From NCBI RefSeq assembly GCF_001649575.2, contig NC_051434.1, forward strand, positions 2,087,511-2,151,510: a DNA stretch of 64,000 bases. The letters are read 5' to 3'. Under the pieces are notes generated by a model, which had not been told where the DNA came from, searched no databases, and saw only the letters and a program-made list of their open reading frames with translations. The translations under genes were made by a program, and so were the position numbers. Positions 26,011 through 37,370 of the stretch are shown here, in pieces; the first letter of the stretch is position 1; the number at the start of each line of letters is the position of its first letter. Origin of the DNA: Kryptolebias marmoratus. Taxonomy: Eukaryota; Chordata; Actinopteri; Cyprinodontiformes; Rivulidae.

Positions 26011-26672
26011 CAGGGCTGTCAAGCTCAGAAACACAAGGGGGCCAAAATTAAAACCTTAGTCCTAGCCAAGGGCTGATCTCAATGAATATTTCATTGAAAA
26101 AATACATAAATTAACCCTGGTTTTAGATTAAATGTGTCAAATCATTCCTATAGAAATATCAAACACCTTCTCCTCATCACATATTATACAGAATTTACAG
26201 CAAACAGACTTTAATGAACAAAAAACCTAAAGAAACATCGTTAGCATTCTTTTTTATGCCTTCCCATGAATTTTTCTCCATTAAAACTAAAAGGACATAA
26301 AATAAATCCGCTGATATACTGTAGCTACGATGATTTAACTTTGAAAGAAGAAAGGACTAAAAACGACACATTAAAGCGGACTCTGTTTAACTTCGGTCAG
26401 ATACCTGATATCGTTCCTCGGCTGCAAGTTTATCAACAAGAGTTCGATCGGCCTCGTTTGACGTTCTCTGTAGCTCTTTCCACATCAAAATCAAAGATCA
26501 CTGAGAAATTAAAACTTGTTTTCTTGGCTTTAAAGTCACAAGAAGGCTAAATACGCTCAGATGTCTAAGCAAAAAGAGAAGCAACAGAAACTGATCTGTC
26601 GCAGACTGGAGGGCCTGATAAAATGTTACCAAGGGCCGGATCTGGCCCGCTGGCCTTGAGTTTGACACGTGT
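26011..26672. mobile_element. related short hAT-type element, about 662 bp
   Basis: It begins cagggctgtcaagctcag and ends gagtttgacacgtg, with the shared inner blocks aagggggccaaaattaaaa, tcctagccaag and gggccggatctggcccgc. It is about 200 bp longer than the 20.7-kb copy. The 8-bp flanks ttctggat and ttctaggg agree at only 5 of 8 positions. A 94-codon open frame (26266-26550) lies inside; it resembles nothing I recognise. Confidence 0.82.
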
Positions 26673-26679
26673 TCTAGGG

Positions 26680-27102
26680 AAGCCAGTTTTACGTCACCGA
26701 AGACAGAGAGGACAAAGAAAGAAGCTCCTCCTCCATCAGGATGGACTGAAAGCTGCTGATGACCACACGGACAAGTCAAATGTCTTCTGCAGAAAAGTCT
26801 TACGGTCAGATGAGACCTGGAGGGGTCAAGATGAGGCTTTCAAACCTAAGAACACTGTACCTACTGCCAGGCATGGCAGTGGTGGCATCATGCTGTGGTT
26901 CAAAATGAATAGAATAAAGGAGGACTACATGCAACCCAACATCTGAGTCCTTGTACATAAATCCACAAGAAATTCAAAGTTATTCTTGTTGTACGCTGCA
27001 GAATCATTCCACCCCGGAAAAAGAACGGTTCAAATAAATCATTAAAAGCCCCAAATTAATAATATTCAGCCCATGAAAGATGGAAACTTCTGACCACAAC
27101 TG
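26680..27102 (+). pseudogene. Tc1-like transposon remnant (transposase pseudogene and terminal repeat)
   Basis: In one frame the segment 26826-26911 reads EAFKPKNTVPTARHGSGGIMLW, close to the Tc1 transposase catalytic-core motif around the second acidic residue (NT[IV]PT..HG.G.IMLW). Just upstream are a few recognisable residues (KVLRSDE). After a stop and a large internal deletion, the far end has ggaaacttctgaccacaact, like the terminal repeat of Tc1-type fish elements. It is fragmented and inactive. Confidence 0.85.
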
Positions 27103-28406
27103 TATGCTAAAACTGAAGCAAAGCCATTAATTTAAGAGGGTTTATTTTGTATTAATGGATAAATTGTTGCAACTAAACATCTGATGTTACTTCAGCACAC
27201 AGAGTTAAGAGAGTTAAGTGTAATTAGTGTAACCAGAACTATAAAGCAGTCAAAGCCTTTTAATTTGTAATTCTTATTTCACTTTTAGGCCGTTTGGTCG
27301 AGTTAAAAGTTATTTTGGTCCGTTTTGTCATTTAAGCTGATCTGAGGGTTTTCAGAGAATGCTGCTCTTTTTTTTCCACTTTTTTGAAACCAAACTTCAG
27401 ACAGTTGGCATTTTTTTCATATTTATATTTGGATGGTTAATGAGATTTTCTTCAGGGATTTCTGCTTCACACGGATGGACCACGTCACGTCCTTTACTCT
27501 TCATTTCATCCCTGCGTCTCCGAGGAAGTGTGTTTCTAAGATTTGACAGCCACCTTGTAGCCACGCAAACATAAAAATTCAGGATTCAAAAAAATTTAAA
27601 GTAAAGAAAAAACGCTTAAATGAATAAGGGAAAATGAGATCTCAGTATTTCCAGATGAACTTGGTCTGAACTTTCAGCAGTTCCTGTTCACAGGTAATTA
27701 TTCTGGGGGGAAACGGTGCGCCTCGTTTAAACGTTACATTCAGAAACTTCTGGAGAAAAAGTTTGGAATGTGCAACTATCTGAACATTTCCAGAAAACAT
27801 CTGAACTGCACTTTATTTGTCTAAACATACTGGGACTTTACCACTTGTCAAAATAAACTAAAAATAAATTCCAAGTGGTTTAAATGTTAGCATTGTATAA
27901 TACAGTTCAGCCCCTACCTGGTGGATCTCAGGTAAGACCCCATGAGTACTCAGTAAGTACAGTGCTGCTTTATGTAACACTACTATATAAATAAACAAGA
28001 ATAAAACACATTTTGTGTTCAGTTAATTCTCTGGATCCTTGCTGTACGTCAGACTCAGAGTACAGGTAGTTCAGGTTGATTAATCTCAGATAATTTTACC
28101 AGTTTTCAAAGAAAGCTGGGCCCAAAACGTCGGTGCCGAGGAGAGATGGATTTACTGAACAGCAGGAAAACCAGACAGGATCGTTTGACTTTTACAGCAT
28201 AAAGATCTGGATGTTTACACCTGAGTGATGAGAGGAAAAAAAACTAACATTCTAGCCTTTAAAGGTAACTTTAGGTAGTTATTGTTGAGCAACACTTCAA
28301 ACAAACAACCGTTTTCTCATCCAGGTTCATTAAATCTACGACTTCTGTCTCACTGGGCTGGGGTTAGTTGGTGAACTGTGTTAGTGAGGAAGTCTCCACA
28401 ATGTTT

Positions 28407-28475
28407 AGGGTTCTCAGTTTCCTGGCTTGAGTCACAGAGGTTTGCAGTTTTGTTGCTGGAGTTTTCAACATGTGC
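28407..28475 (+). repeat. dispersed repeat shared with 18.1 kb
   Basis: It contains cctggcttgagtcacagagg, tttgcagttttgttgctgga, gttttcaaca, in inverted orientation relative to the 18.1-kb copy. Confidence 0.55.
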
Positions 28476-29260
28476 AACAAATCTTTTACTAAAACAGTCA
28501 TCACAAACCCATCTCAAACACGTGACCAGGAGCTCTGAGAGAAAAGCTGTCCAGGTCTAAAAACCGGGCAGAGGATAAATACTTATTATTTAAAATCTGT
28601 TTGTGTTCATCTTCATTTTAGAAGTGTACTTCAGCAGACTGAATCATAAACAAAGAGGGCCTCAGGTATGATTTGGGCAACAAAACAACGTGCACGGCCA
28701 AGAACCATGCCCACAAAAACAGACTGATTTTCCAAAACTCAAACCAATCATTGCTGCATGTGCTTCCTTATGAGCTCACACACGTTTTACAGTAGTTCAA
28801 AACGATAATTCAGAGCTTTTAGCAGACATTGCTGCCATTTGTGCAGCATATAAGAGAAATGCATCTTGAACTGTGTCCAATTCAAACACAGAAGCAGTCT
28901 AAAAACATTCAACAAGGAAACTGAAAAGCAGCACATAAAATAGAACAACAGGTGAATATGTTCCCCCCCACTGAACGCAGCCCAGATTGGACCATAAATA
29001 CGAGCAACGCACACAATCCTAACGGCACTTGTTTCAGACACCAGTCATAAATAGATATATGGAACAGATAGAAAGAAAAGGAGAGAAAGTGCAGAGAAAG
29101 TAAGAAAACATGGAGCAGTGGAGTTGGAAACAAACAAACAAAAAAACGATTCTTTTATTCATTAAATGAGTCATTACAGGCTCAACATGAAACTTTGTGA
29201 AACCCCCAAGGCTCCCGGTGCGTCTTTTCCTTAGCAAGATCAACACCATTACACAAGAGT

Positions 29261-29299
29261 AACAACAACAACATCTACAACAACAACAACAACAACAAC
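29261..29299 (+). repeat. CAA/AAC trinucleotide microsatellite
   Basis: An interrupted (aac)n tract in DNA downstream of nectin2. If a distal poly(A) site is used it would lie in the 3' UTR as (GUU)n. Confidence 0.9.
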
Positions 29300-29975
29300 T
29301 GTGCTATCGTAAGACACCGCCCGATATAAGGAGGATGCACATCATTAACACCACAGCCAGCCACACATTAGCACACACTGTTAAGTCTGTTATGTTGCTC
29401 GGCTTGGCGGCCCCTCGCTTCAGCGGCTCCTGTTGGGAAACCAGGTGGTGTCACAGGGTGCAGCAGGCGCCTCTGCAAACCCACAAACAGAGTCACTTCT
29501 CTGGGATTAACAGAAAGTCTCCGACTCTTCCCAGAATCCCACGTCTGGCTTTTTCCAGTTCCAGATTCAGCTGAACGCCTGGGCTCGTAGCAAAAAGCTG
29601 CTGACTGCAACAATAACATCCACAGACTCTTGTTGGAAGGTTTTCATGAAGAAACTGATATTTTTTTTCCCCCTCCTGAAGCGTTGATGCACAAAGTTGA
29701 ATTTAAATACTGATAATTCTGCAACATTGATCATATTTCGAGTTCCGGTAAAGTAGAAAGAACAAAGTCACATGACCACACGGCAAAGCTGAAGCAACAG
29801 GAACGTAGCAGTAAGCAGCGTTGCATCAAGATTTACTACAGTTTGTTTGCGTTTGGCAGGATTTCTCTTCTTTTTCTTATATATTTGACAAAAACAGACT
29901 GAAAACTCTGTCACATATTCAGCCACAGTGCACAAATGCTACCACAACTTTTGCTTCATGGCGTCACAACTTGTT

Positions 29976-29981
29976 TTTATT
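29976..29981 (-). promoter_or_regulatory. candidate nectin2 polyadenylation signal AATAAA
   Basis: The first AATAAA on the gene strand lies about 205 nt after the stop codon. It is followed, 30-50 nt further on, by GT-rich sequence (gttgtggtagcatttgtgc, then actgtgg), as expected of a downstream element. Further AATAAA matches occur (for example near 29154), so longer 3' UTRs are possible. Confidence 0.35.
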
Positions 29982-30185
29982 TCTTCTCTTGCTTGTGTCT
30001 TTGTGTTATTATACAGTCACTGTGAAGCACAGAGGAAAGTACTGATGGTAACTTTTTAATCAGGTTGAGCTTTAAGCAGGTAGGTGTTGATCTAATGGAG
30101 GTGACTTTAATATAATTGTTGGGTGGGGATGTTTCAAACATCCCGCTTCCTCCGACTCATCTCTTTTTTCCAGCCCTCTCCTTCA
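29982..30185 (-). other. probable proximal 3' UTR of nectin2
   Basis: This is non-coding sequence between the TGA and the first candidate poly(A) signal. It is AT-rich with no open frame or repeat recognised. Its extent depends on which poly(A) signal is used. Confidence 0.4.
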
Positions 30186-30820
30186 TCAGACGTAAATGGC
30201 AGTTCGGGAAATAACTGAGCCGTCTCTCTGGGACTCCATGTCGTAGTCGAGGTACACATCCATTTCTGCTTCACCGCCGTGACCTCTGTGGGGATGATAC
30301 GCTGGAGGCAACATGTTCCCGCCTCCCCCGATGTTCCCGAAGCGGTCATATCGCTCCTCTTCGTCCTCCATGCTGTCGTCGAGCTCAAACTTCCTCCTCT
30401 CCGCTTCGTTCATGTCGCTACAGAGGAGGATGTCGTGGGCGGTGGGCGGGTTGCCGGTGGAGGCGTGGTGAAGGTGATGATGGTGGAAGTTGTTGGGCTT
30501 TTCCGTTAGCGTCCCTGTGGCGTCGCAGCCCTCTCGGTACGTGTAGATGGGCCCGTTGTTAGTGGCGCCCGTTCCATTCTTGCCACCATTCCCAGAGCCG
30601 CTGAAAAGCAGGCGGGCTTTGTTGCCGTAGTCTGCGCCATTGCTGCCGCCGCTGCTTCCCGTGGCGAGGGAGTCCCCACTGCTGGGGAAGCCCCGCCTCT
30701 GCTGCCGGCGGCTGCGGGTCAGGAGGACGGCCACGAGAGTCACGACCAAAAGCAGGGCCAGCAAGGAGCCGATGACGGCGCCTGCCACTACGCCGGCGCT
30801 GGACGGATCCTCCAAGGCTT
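30186..30820 (-). CDS. nectin2: nectin-2 last coding exon: transmembrane segment and full cytoplasmic tail
   Basis: The exon starts after acceptor ccctctgcag and ends at a TGA at 30188-30186, giving 211 residues including the split Glu. Residues 1-8 are a short stalk (EALEDPSS). Residues 9-34 form a hydrophobic helix (AGVVAGAVIGSLLALLLVV and on), followed by a basic stop-transfer stretch (TRSRRQQRR). The tail is rich in Gly, Ser and Asn at about residues 45-95, has a His cluster (HHHHLHH), an acidic block with ERYDRFG, and ends DMESQRDGSVISRTAIYV. The last four residues AIYV fit the nectin E/A-x-Y-V ligand for the afadin PDZ domain. Coding TM and tail in a single terminal exon matches the alpha-type isoform of mammalian nectins. 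From memory the human alpha tail is clearly shorter, so the Gly/Asn/His-rich part looks expanded. GC content is visibly higher than in the surrounding DNA. Confidence 0.95.
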
Positions 30821-33800
30821 CTGCAGAGGGAATGGGGGGGTTGAAATGAGGGAGTGAGTGGAGGAAAAGAACAAGGAATTGTTTTTGGAGGAGGTATTGT
30901 GTGCAGTGGTAATAGCACATGTGTTACAATCCTCTTACTAGTGTGTAGTAATGTTCTCCTCAGTGTAATCCCTCAGTCAGTCACTGCTGGGATCAGGCTG
31001 AATGGGACTCAATCACGCTCTCCCAGCGGCTTGTTCTAAATTATTGTCTGTCCAGCTGCTGCCAGGTTACTTTGTGTTGTCCTTCTCCCCCTTTTGGCAG
31101 CTGGAGGGGGTAAAGTGTTGGTGTGAGCCAAGTTTGCCTTTCTACTCATGTTTCAGCTTTAGATTGAAACAAAAATGAACTTTGGCTTACAGTATCAGCA
31201 AATATGGGTTTGCTTTCAGGACTCCTTTTGTCTTTGCCATGAGTTACAGGTTCCAGCCCAGCAAGGCAACACAGACAGACACAGACCCAGAACAGAGGAG
31301 TGAAAGTGTTAATTGAGGAGGGTGAAATGAGCACAAATCTGCCTCAAGTGCCACAGTATTTAACAGCCCTAGCCTTTCCATTTTTATTCCGTTTGTCCCG
31401 ATGGAACCCACTCCACTGCCCTTTTTCTTCCAACTCATTGTCCAATTCCCCTGTGCTCAGCTAACCAAACCACTGGGCAGAAAGATCACCTGCACTTAAC
31501 CTGGGACCGAGTCCAGGTCGCACCGATGAGTGGCACACAGACATACAGCAAGAGACTCTGCCAGAGTGATTTTAAGAGGATTCTCTGCAGGAATATGAGA
31601 GGAAAGAAAACGAGTTGGGCTCAGATAGTGGAGGATTTGGACAAGAGGATTCAAGCTGGGCTTAAAAGAGGAGAAAGGAAAGTCTCAAACCAAGCAGAAG
31701 AAAGTGTTGAGCGTAAGTGCAAAGCTGCACAAGGCTTCTTTTTGTCTGAATTACATAGCAACTTTTCTTTGGGGGTGCTGTGCAATTATTGGAGAGCAGA
31801 ACAGCAGCAGGTCTGAGCTCCTTCCTGTTTTATGCAAATAACACCATGTTTCTGCCAGCTCTCCTGGCAAACGCAGCAGTGAACGCCAATCAAACAATCT
31901 AAGGTTTACTGAGGGGGTTTATGAGCCAGGGCAGCTCCATTGTGAGAATGACATTGTTTTCATTGAGTGATGCCACATTGGGCATCAGATAATGATCTCT
32001 GTGGAACTGGAAGGTGGGAGTTATGTTAACAGAACCAGCAGGGGGATGTCACCAAACCCGAGCCTGGATGGAGCGCCTGTGATTCGAACAAATGGTTCAT
32101 TCCGACGGGAGAAGCATGAAAGGACGGAGAAGAGGAAGTGGAAGTAGGTTTTTAGTGGAGGGAACAGAAAGGAGAGGCTCGGTTTGATTTTCAACCCTCT
32201 TTCTGCGGCCTTGCATGAGGACGCAGCAGGGTTATTCCGCGGAGACACCAACCGGCTTCATGGGAAACGACACGATGCCTAAATTAGGGACGGCGTTGGG
32301 TTAATATCCAATTGAAGTGACAGAAGGCATTAAGGATGATGAATCCAACTTCTCCCGTCCCAGTTTCTCCTCTTTTCAAACTTACAGACTGGCACAGAAA
32401 CACAACATGTGGGCCAATGGGATATTTTTATTTATTGTGCCATTTATATTTTAAGCATTAGTGGCATTTATCAAGAGAGAGAGACGGCTGAATAATTGCA
32501 TTTGGTGGATGTCATCCTTCTGTTAATCAAGTGCTTAAAAGTCTATTATTCTCTAAAGGCAGTAAAGACAAAGCATCCAAAATAAAGGCCATTAGAGCTG
32601 GCGTGTTCATTTTTCACTGAATCAGGTCACACAGGACTGTATTTTTGCCTTAAAATCTAAAACAAATGATTCACTGCTGGTATTTAAACAAAAATTACTG
32701 AAAATTAAATGTGTATGAGTTGTGAAGTTAAAGAATTTGGAGTTTTAACAATACGTAGATCTTATTTTTGTGAATGTTTGCACTTTATAACAATATGTTT
32801 TTATCATTTTTGCATTCCCACATATTTCAACATCAAAGAGCTTTTCCTTCCAAGCTAAAATTCTTGTTATTTGGTCTTTAAAGTCTCAAAAACAACTGAG
32901 AGAAGTTTTTATTTTTCTGCATCTCATCACTTTTGCACGAGGCAGTTTTCTTTTTAAGACATCCTTATTATCTTACCCTAATAATGCCTGTGTTTCGTCA
33001 CGCTGAATGTATCCTTCGCTGCACAGTTCAGAAACCCAACAATTAGGAAACACTAATGATTTATGTAATGTTATAAGAATATCAGCGTGAGAATCAGCTG
33101 ATCTGTGACCGGACGTGTTCATGTATCAGGACTTATATTAGCAGTTGGTATTTTGTAATAAACTGAGTCTTGTTTTGTATTATAATTGGTTTAAACTGAC
33201 TTTATATCATCTGGTTTTATTTTAGATCTGTTTGAACTGAATTAGATGAAACTTGATGTGACAGACTTGATGTTTTGTACTTTAACCTGAGAGGACATCT
33301 GATGCTGTGTAAACAAACTGAACTGAATTACTTAACGACCTTTTGTTTTGTATTAACACCTATAATAAAAGATCCATCCAACAACTGGTGATTCATGTTG
33401 GTGTTGGGAAAACAGGACTGAATTTCTTCCTAATGTTCGCTGCTAATCAGTGCATAAAGAGCCACACTGGACTGTGTGCACTGTTACAGCTTCCTGATTG
33501 ATTTTTTCCTGAATCTGTACTTTGTTTTATGCATGACTGACTCAGGAAGCTGCATCTGCTTGTTGGTTTCTCTGTAAAGTTTGAGTGTGTCAGCAAAAAA
33601 ATGTGGTTTCAATGAGTAAACCAATCAATCCTTCTACTGTCTCTGCGAAGCTGCTATCGATGTTGTCCTACTGGGGGAACCTTAATTGCTTTTAAAATGA
33701 ACAAAAAAGGATTTTGGATTTTTCTTTTTGTTTGGTATAGTTATATAGTCTCAAACTTGTGGTATTTTTAAATTTATTTTGTCTTTTTCATAAAAATTTC

Positions 33801-36800
33801 CTTGTTTATTTTCTTGAGAATAAACATGGTGACCACAGAGCAGTGTCCAGTCATGTTCATGATTATTTTTGTTGTTGTTGTGGCTCAAAGAATCATTTCA
33901 GCCTTACTACATATGCATAACAACATGAGCACAGATTGAGTAAATGGTGACAAACTAAACATTCGTTTCATGCAAAAGTTTTCAAAAAAAGTTAAAAAAC
34001 AAAAACAAAAAAAAACAAACTGAAGTATTTTGGATTTGGATGCTACACCAGCATATGCAAAAGTTTTGAGTCAAGCTGTTAAATGATGGAAATCCCCTCT
34101 TGTATGAGTATCTGTTATCTTAAACCCCTCCATGAAAAACTGCCCCTGATTCTCCAAGCTGAGATCCCTCTGACTGCTGTCTGCTGCAGGTTAGACACTG
34201 ACTGCTCATGCCCACTCAGAGTGACCCCGCTGAGACGGCACAAACAGATTAGTTGTCAGTTTCATCGTGTCTGCAGGTGGCTTCAGACGAGTTGGTGATT
34301 TTTTAAAAAACTGCCAGGTCACGGTCATTAAGGTTTTGTTATTTCAATACTTGTCATCATCCATCAAAGCCACGCAGGAAAAAGCATCAACAAAAACGCT
34401 AAAAGTGAGTCTGCGCTGCCTTTAACAGATCCAGGGTTTATGTGGGCCATACCCGACATCACTTATTACCATCTGAAACACTAAATAGATTCTAGTTTAG
34501 TTCTGACAGCAAAATGCCAGATTCACGATCAAAGTTTAATGTCAAATCCTTGTCAACCGCCCTGCGAGACACTTTAGTAAACACTGTTCGGAGCGAATAT
34601 TCCCCCCCCCCTGTAAAAAAGAAGAGACTATCGTAAGCAAGAAAATAGGCCACGCTTGTCATCCTTATTTCTCGTCAACAGAGGCAGCCTGCCTGCATTA
34701 AGGAGCGCAGTGATAAATGTCACACGGAGAGGCAGGAGGGCTTAGATCAGTCTCTGTATTAGTGTCAGGAACATGGGGGAGATTAGGGGAGGGGAGACAC
34801 CCATGAAAAGTATCCATTTCTGCTCAGTTGCACTCACTGCGGTGGGGATAATCTAAATGAGATGATTTGCAAAGTAGGGAGGCAAGGTGGAAGGAGTTGG
34901 AGGGCTGAGAGGGAAGGACAAACACCGAGGACGAGGGGAGTCGAATCTGAATAATCTGTGGATCTCCTTCTCTTCTCCTCTGAACTGGGCCTGAAAACGC
35001 ACCAGAGGCTGTCGATTTAAATGCACCACAGAGGAGATTGACTCTCATTAAACACAAGGATGCAGAAAAGTGTTGAAATGACGAAGAGTCAAACAAAAAC
35101 ACTGCAAGAGGAAGGATATAAAAGGAGCAACCAGTCAAAGTGTTTGAACAAAATGACTGGCTTGTGTTGGTTTTGTTGAAACAGGAAGTTTGGAAACATT
35201 CGATGATGGGCTTTTAAAGCATCCGCCAAAATGACCACTTCAGATTTTATCAGCAGGTTCAAAATTGAAGATAAGACTTTAAACTTCCTAACATCTAAAA
35301 CATTGATTTCACGTTCACTTTAAAGGATTAACAGCAACAAAAAGAGCCTGAAGCATAAGAGAAACAAACTGAACCTGGTATGTTACAGATATTCAAACCA
35401 GATCTGCTCATGAGGAGCAAATATTGCTCTGGTGCTAAAAAAAAGCAGTATTTTAGCAGATTTATACCCCGTTCACTACCTGGAGATCTCCACACTGCTA
35501 AAAAAAGAAGCTCAAATCAGAAAAAAAGGCTGGTTATTATTAATAATCAAAAAAATCTGGAGGGAGTTTATGACACCGCCATCATTAGAGAGTTTTCTCT
35601 GCCATCTAATGTTTGGTTTTTAGGTTTTAGATTTGAATTTATCCGCTGTCATCATGTGCACCTCGTTACTAACCGAGTTGGTTTATCTGGCAGTTCAGGT
35701 GATTTTTACAGAAATGTCAGTAAAACCTGCTGATCGTCATCCTGGTTTCTCATCCCAGGCAGTCTAACATGGCTGTGTGTTCATTTCTGACTAATTTAAT
35801 CCCTCAGGATGCTTTTTCCTGCCAGGTTTTAACGCTTCAAGTTAACGCTGTTCTGTTGTGACCAAACCAGCCGGGCCTGAACGCTTGTTTTGTGTTTAAG
35901 TTTACACAGAAGTTTGGAATAAGCAAGCTGTACTTTGGTGTGTTCTGACATCAAAACAAGCAACAGTGGCAAAATGACAGAAAAGTGTGCTCTCTAAAAG
36001 TCGGCAAATACTTTTCTTCCCTTTGCAAACAAACACGACTGCATCTTCATCCCCAGCATGAAAAGACAGTTCTGTTTCTGAAAACTAACTTCTCTACATT
36101 TATAGCAGGTTTTTCTCATTTCTTTCTTGTTCTAAATGCATACCAAAGCCAAAGCTGCAGCCTGGGAATCTCATTAATCAGAAAACTAAGTAAAGCAGAA
36201 ACTGTCTGCTCATCAGGGAAGGAAACCCAACAGAATCTGTCAAAAACACAAAACTCTAAAGTAACAATAATAAAATAATAACTAATCATGGCTGATAGAC
36301 CTTTCTTCCTTTACTCACAGATAAATGAGGCTTAATAAATAAATCTATAGACTAACTTTTAAGATGACTTCTTTAAAAACAAAAGGACAAAAAGCCACAG
36401 AAGGCAGAGACCCGAGACATAACAATATCTGAAAAAAAGTCTGAATTTACATCAAGCCTGCATCTGAACAGCATTTATTCTCCAACTGAGCCATTTTCCA
36501 AACACACGCTGGGTTCTTCAGAATCCAACCAGTCAACGTACACAATGGTCATTTAAAGCATTTATGTGCCTGAAATGCTGATCGGACTCAGGGAGGCCAC
36601 TCAGAATAAAAGCCCTTAAGGTTCTGTGAAAAGAGGTAAACATTTTGTTCTGGTTCGATTTAACATCAACAAATAAAAGAGCTCAGATTGTTTTACCTCC
36701 TCTCTTTTACCTCACATTTATTAGTTTATTAGGTGATGCAACATACTTTTAAAACCCAGCAGTTAAAAAGGATAAAAGAACGACGCAGCATCTAATCAGG

Positions 36801-36904
36801 AAAATGAATCTGTGCAGAAATTAACTCAGTTTGCAGAACAGATCTGAGGTCAGGGTCTGAAGAACAGGATGTTCAGCATCTTAAAACTCCTCCAACCGAC
36901 CATG

Positions 36905-36960
36905 TCTGTTAGCAAAATACCTCATGAACAACTGGATGAATCTCAATCACTGGATGAACA
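36905..36960 (-). repeat. dispersed repeat, distal end, reverse
   Basis: The block gttagcaaaatacctcatga, acaactggatgaatct matches the family end in reverse. Confidence 0.55.
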
Positions 36961-37299
36961 TCGACAAGATGTTCAAAAAGCCCCCACAGATATCTCACAT
37001 TAGTAAACAAAATGGCTACAGCTAAGTCATTTTGACAGAAAATTAGCTTAAAGCTGCAGGAGATATGCAGTTTGGGCAGAAATATGATATTTTTGCAGGA
37101 AGTGCTACAGCTAGGTGTTGATGCTTGCAAACAACCACAGAACTTTCTGTAAATAACTATATAATACAAAATAAATGGCTCCACAAAGGTTTATAAAATA
37201 GTTATTGCATAAACAACACTTAAAATATTTAGGATTCGAGTGGCGTTAAATGGTAATAATCTGCTTTAATCTCAGAGCTGCTCAGATGAGATGCTAGCT

Positions 37300-37370
37300 C
37301 AGCGACCTGGTTAGAAATAAACCATTTATTCAACCTGAAGTCGTTCAAAGAGTGATCCACAACTAATATT
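37300..37370 (-). repeat. reverse-orientation fragment of the 14.1-kb MITE
   Basis: The reverse complement reads ttgtggatcactctttgaac, gacttcaggttgaataaatg, gtttatttct, matching 14166-14215. Confidence 0.65.

Larger units (their letters stand above)
15794..29950. other. non-coding DNA downstream of nectin2, no gene seen
   Basis: It holds the transposon fragments listed at 16.3, 17.0, 18.1, 20.7, 21.2, 22.4, 24.0, 26.0, 26.7 and 28.4 kb. The GC-richer stretch 17460-17840 and the stretch 22.85-23.86 kb are not repeats I recognise, and no exon could be defined in either. Confidence 0.6.

Noticed and set aside
26266..26550. 94-codon frame inside the second short hAT-type element
   Set aside because: The shorter related copy lacks it and no transposase motif is visible.
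29368..29619. Further nectin2 exon downstream of the stop
   Set aside because: The open minus-strand frame has no nectin-like or membrane sequence and no convincing splice sites.
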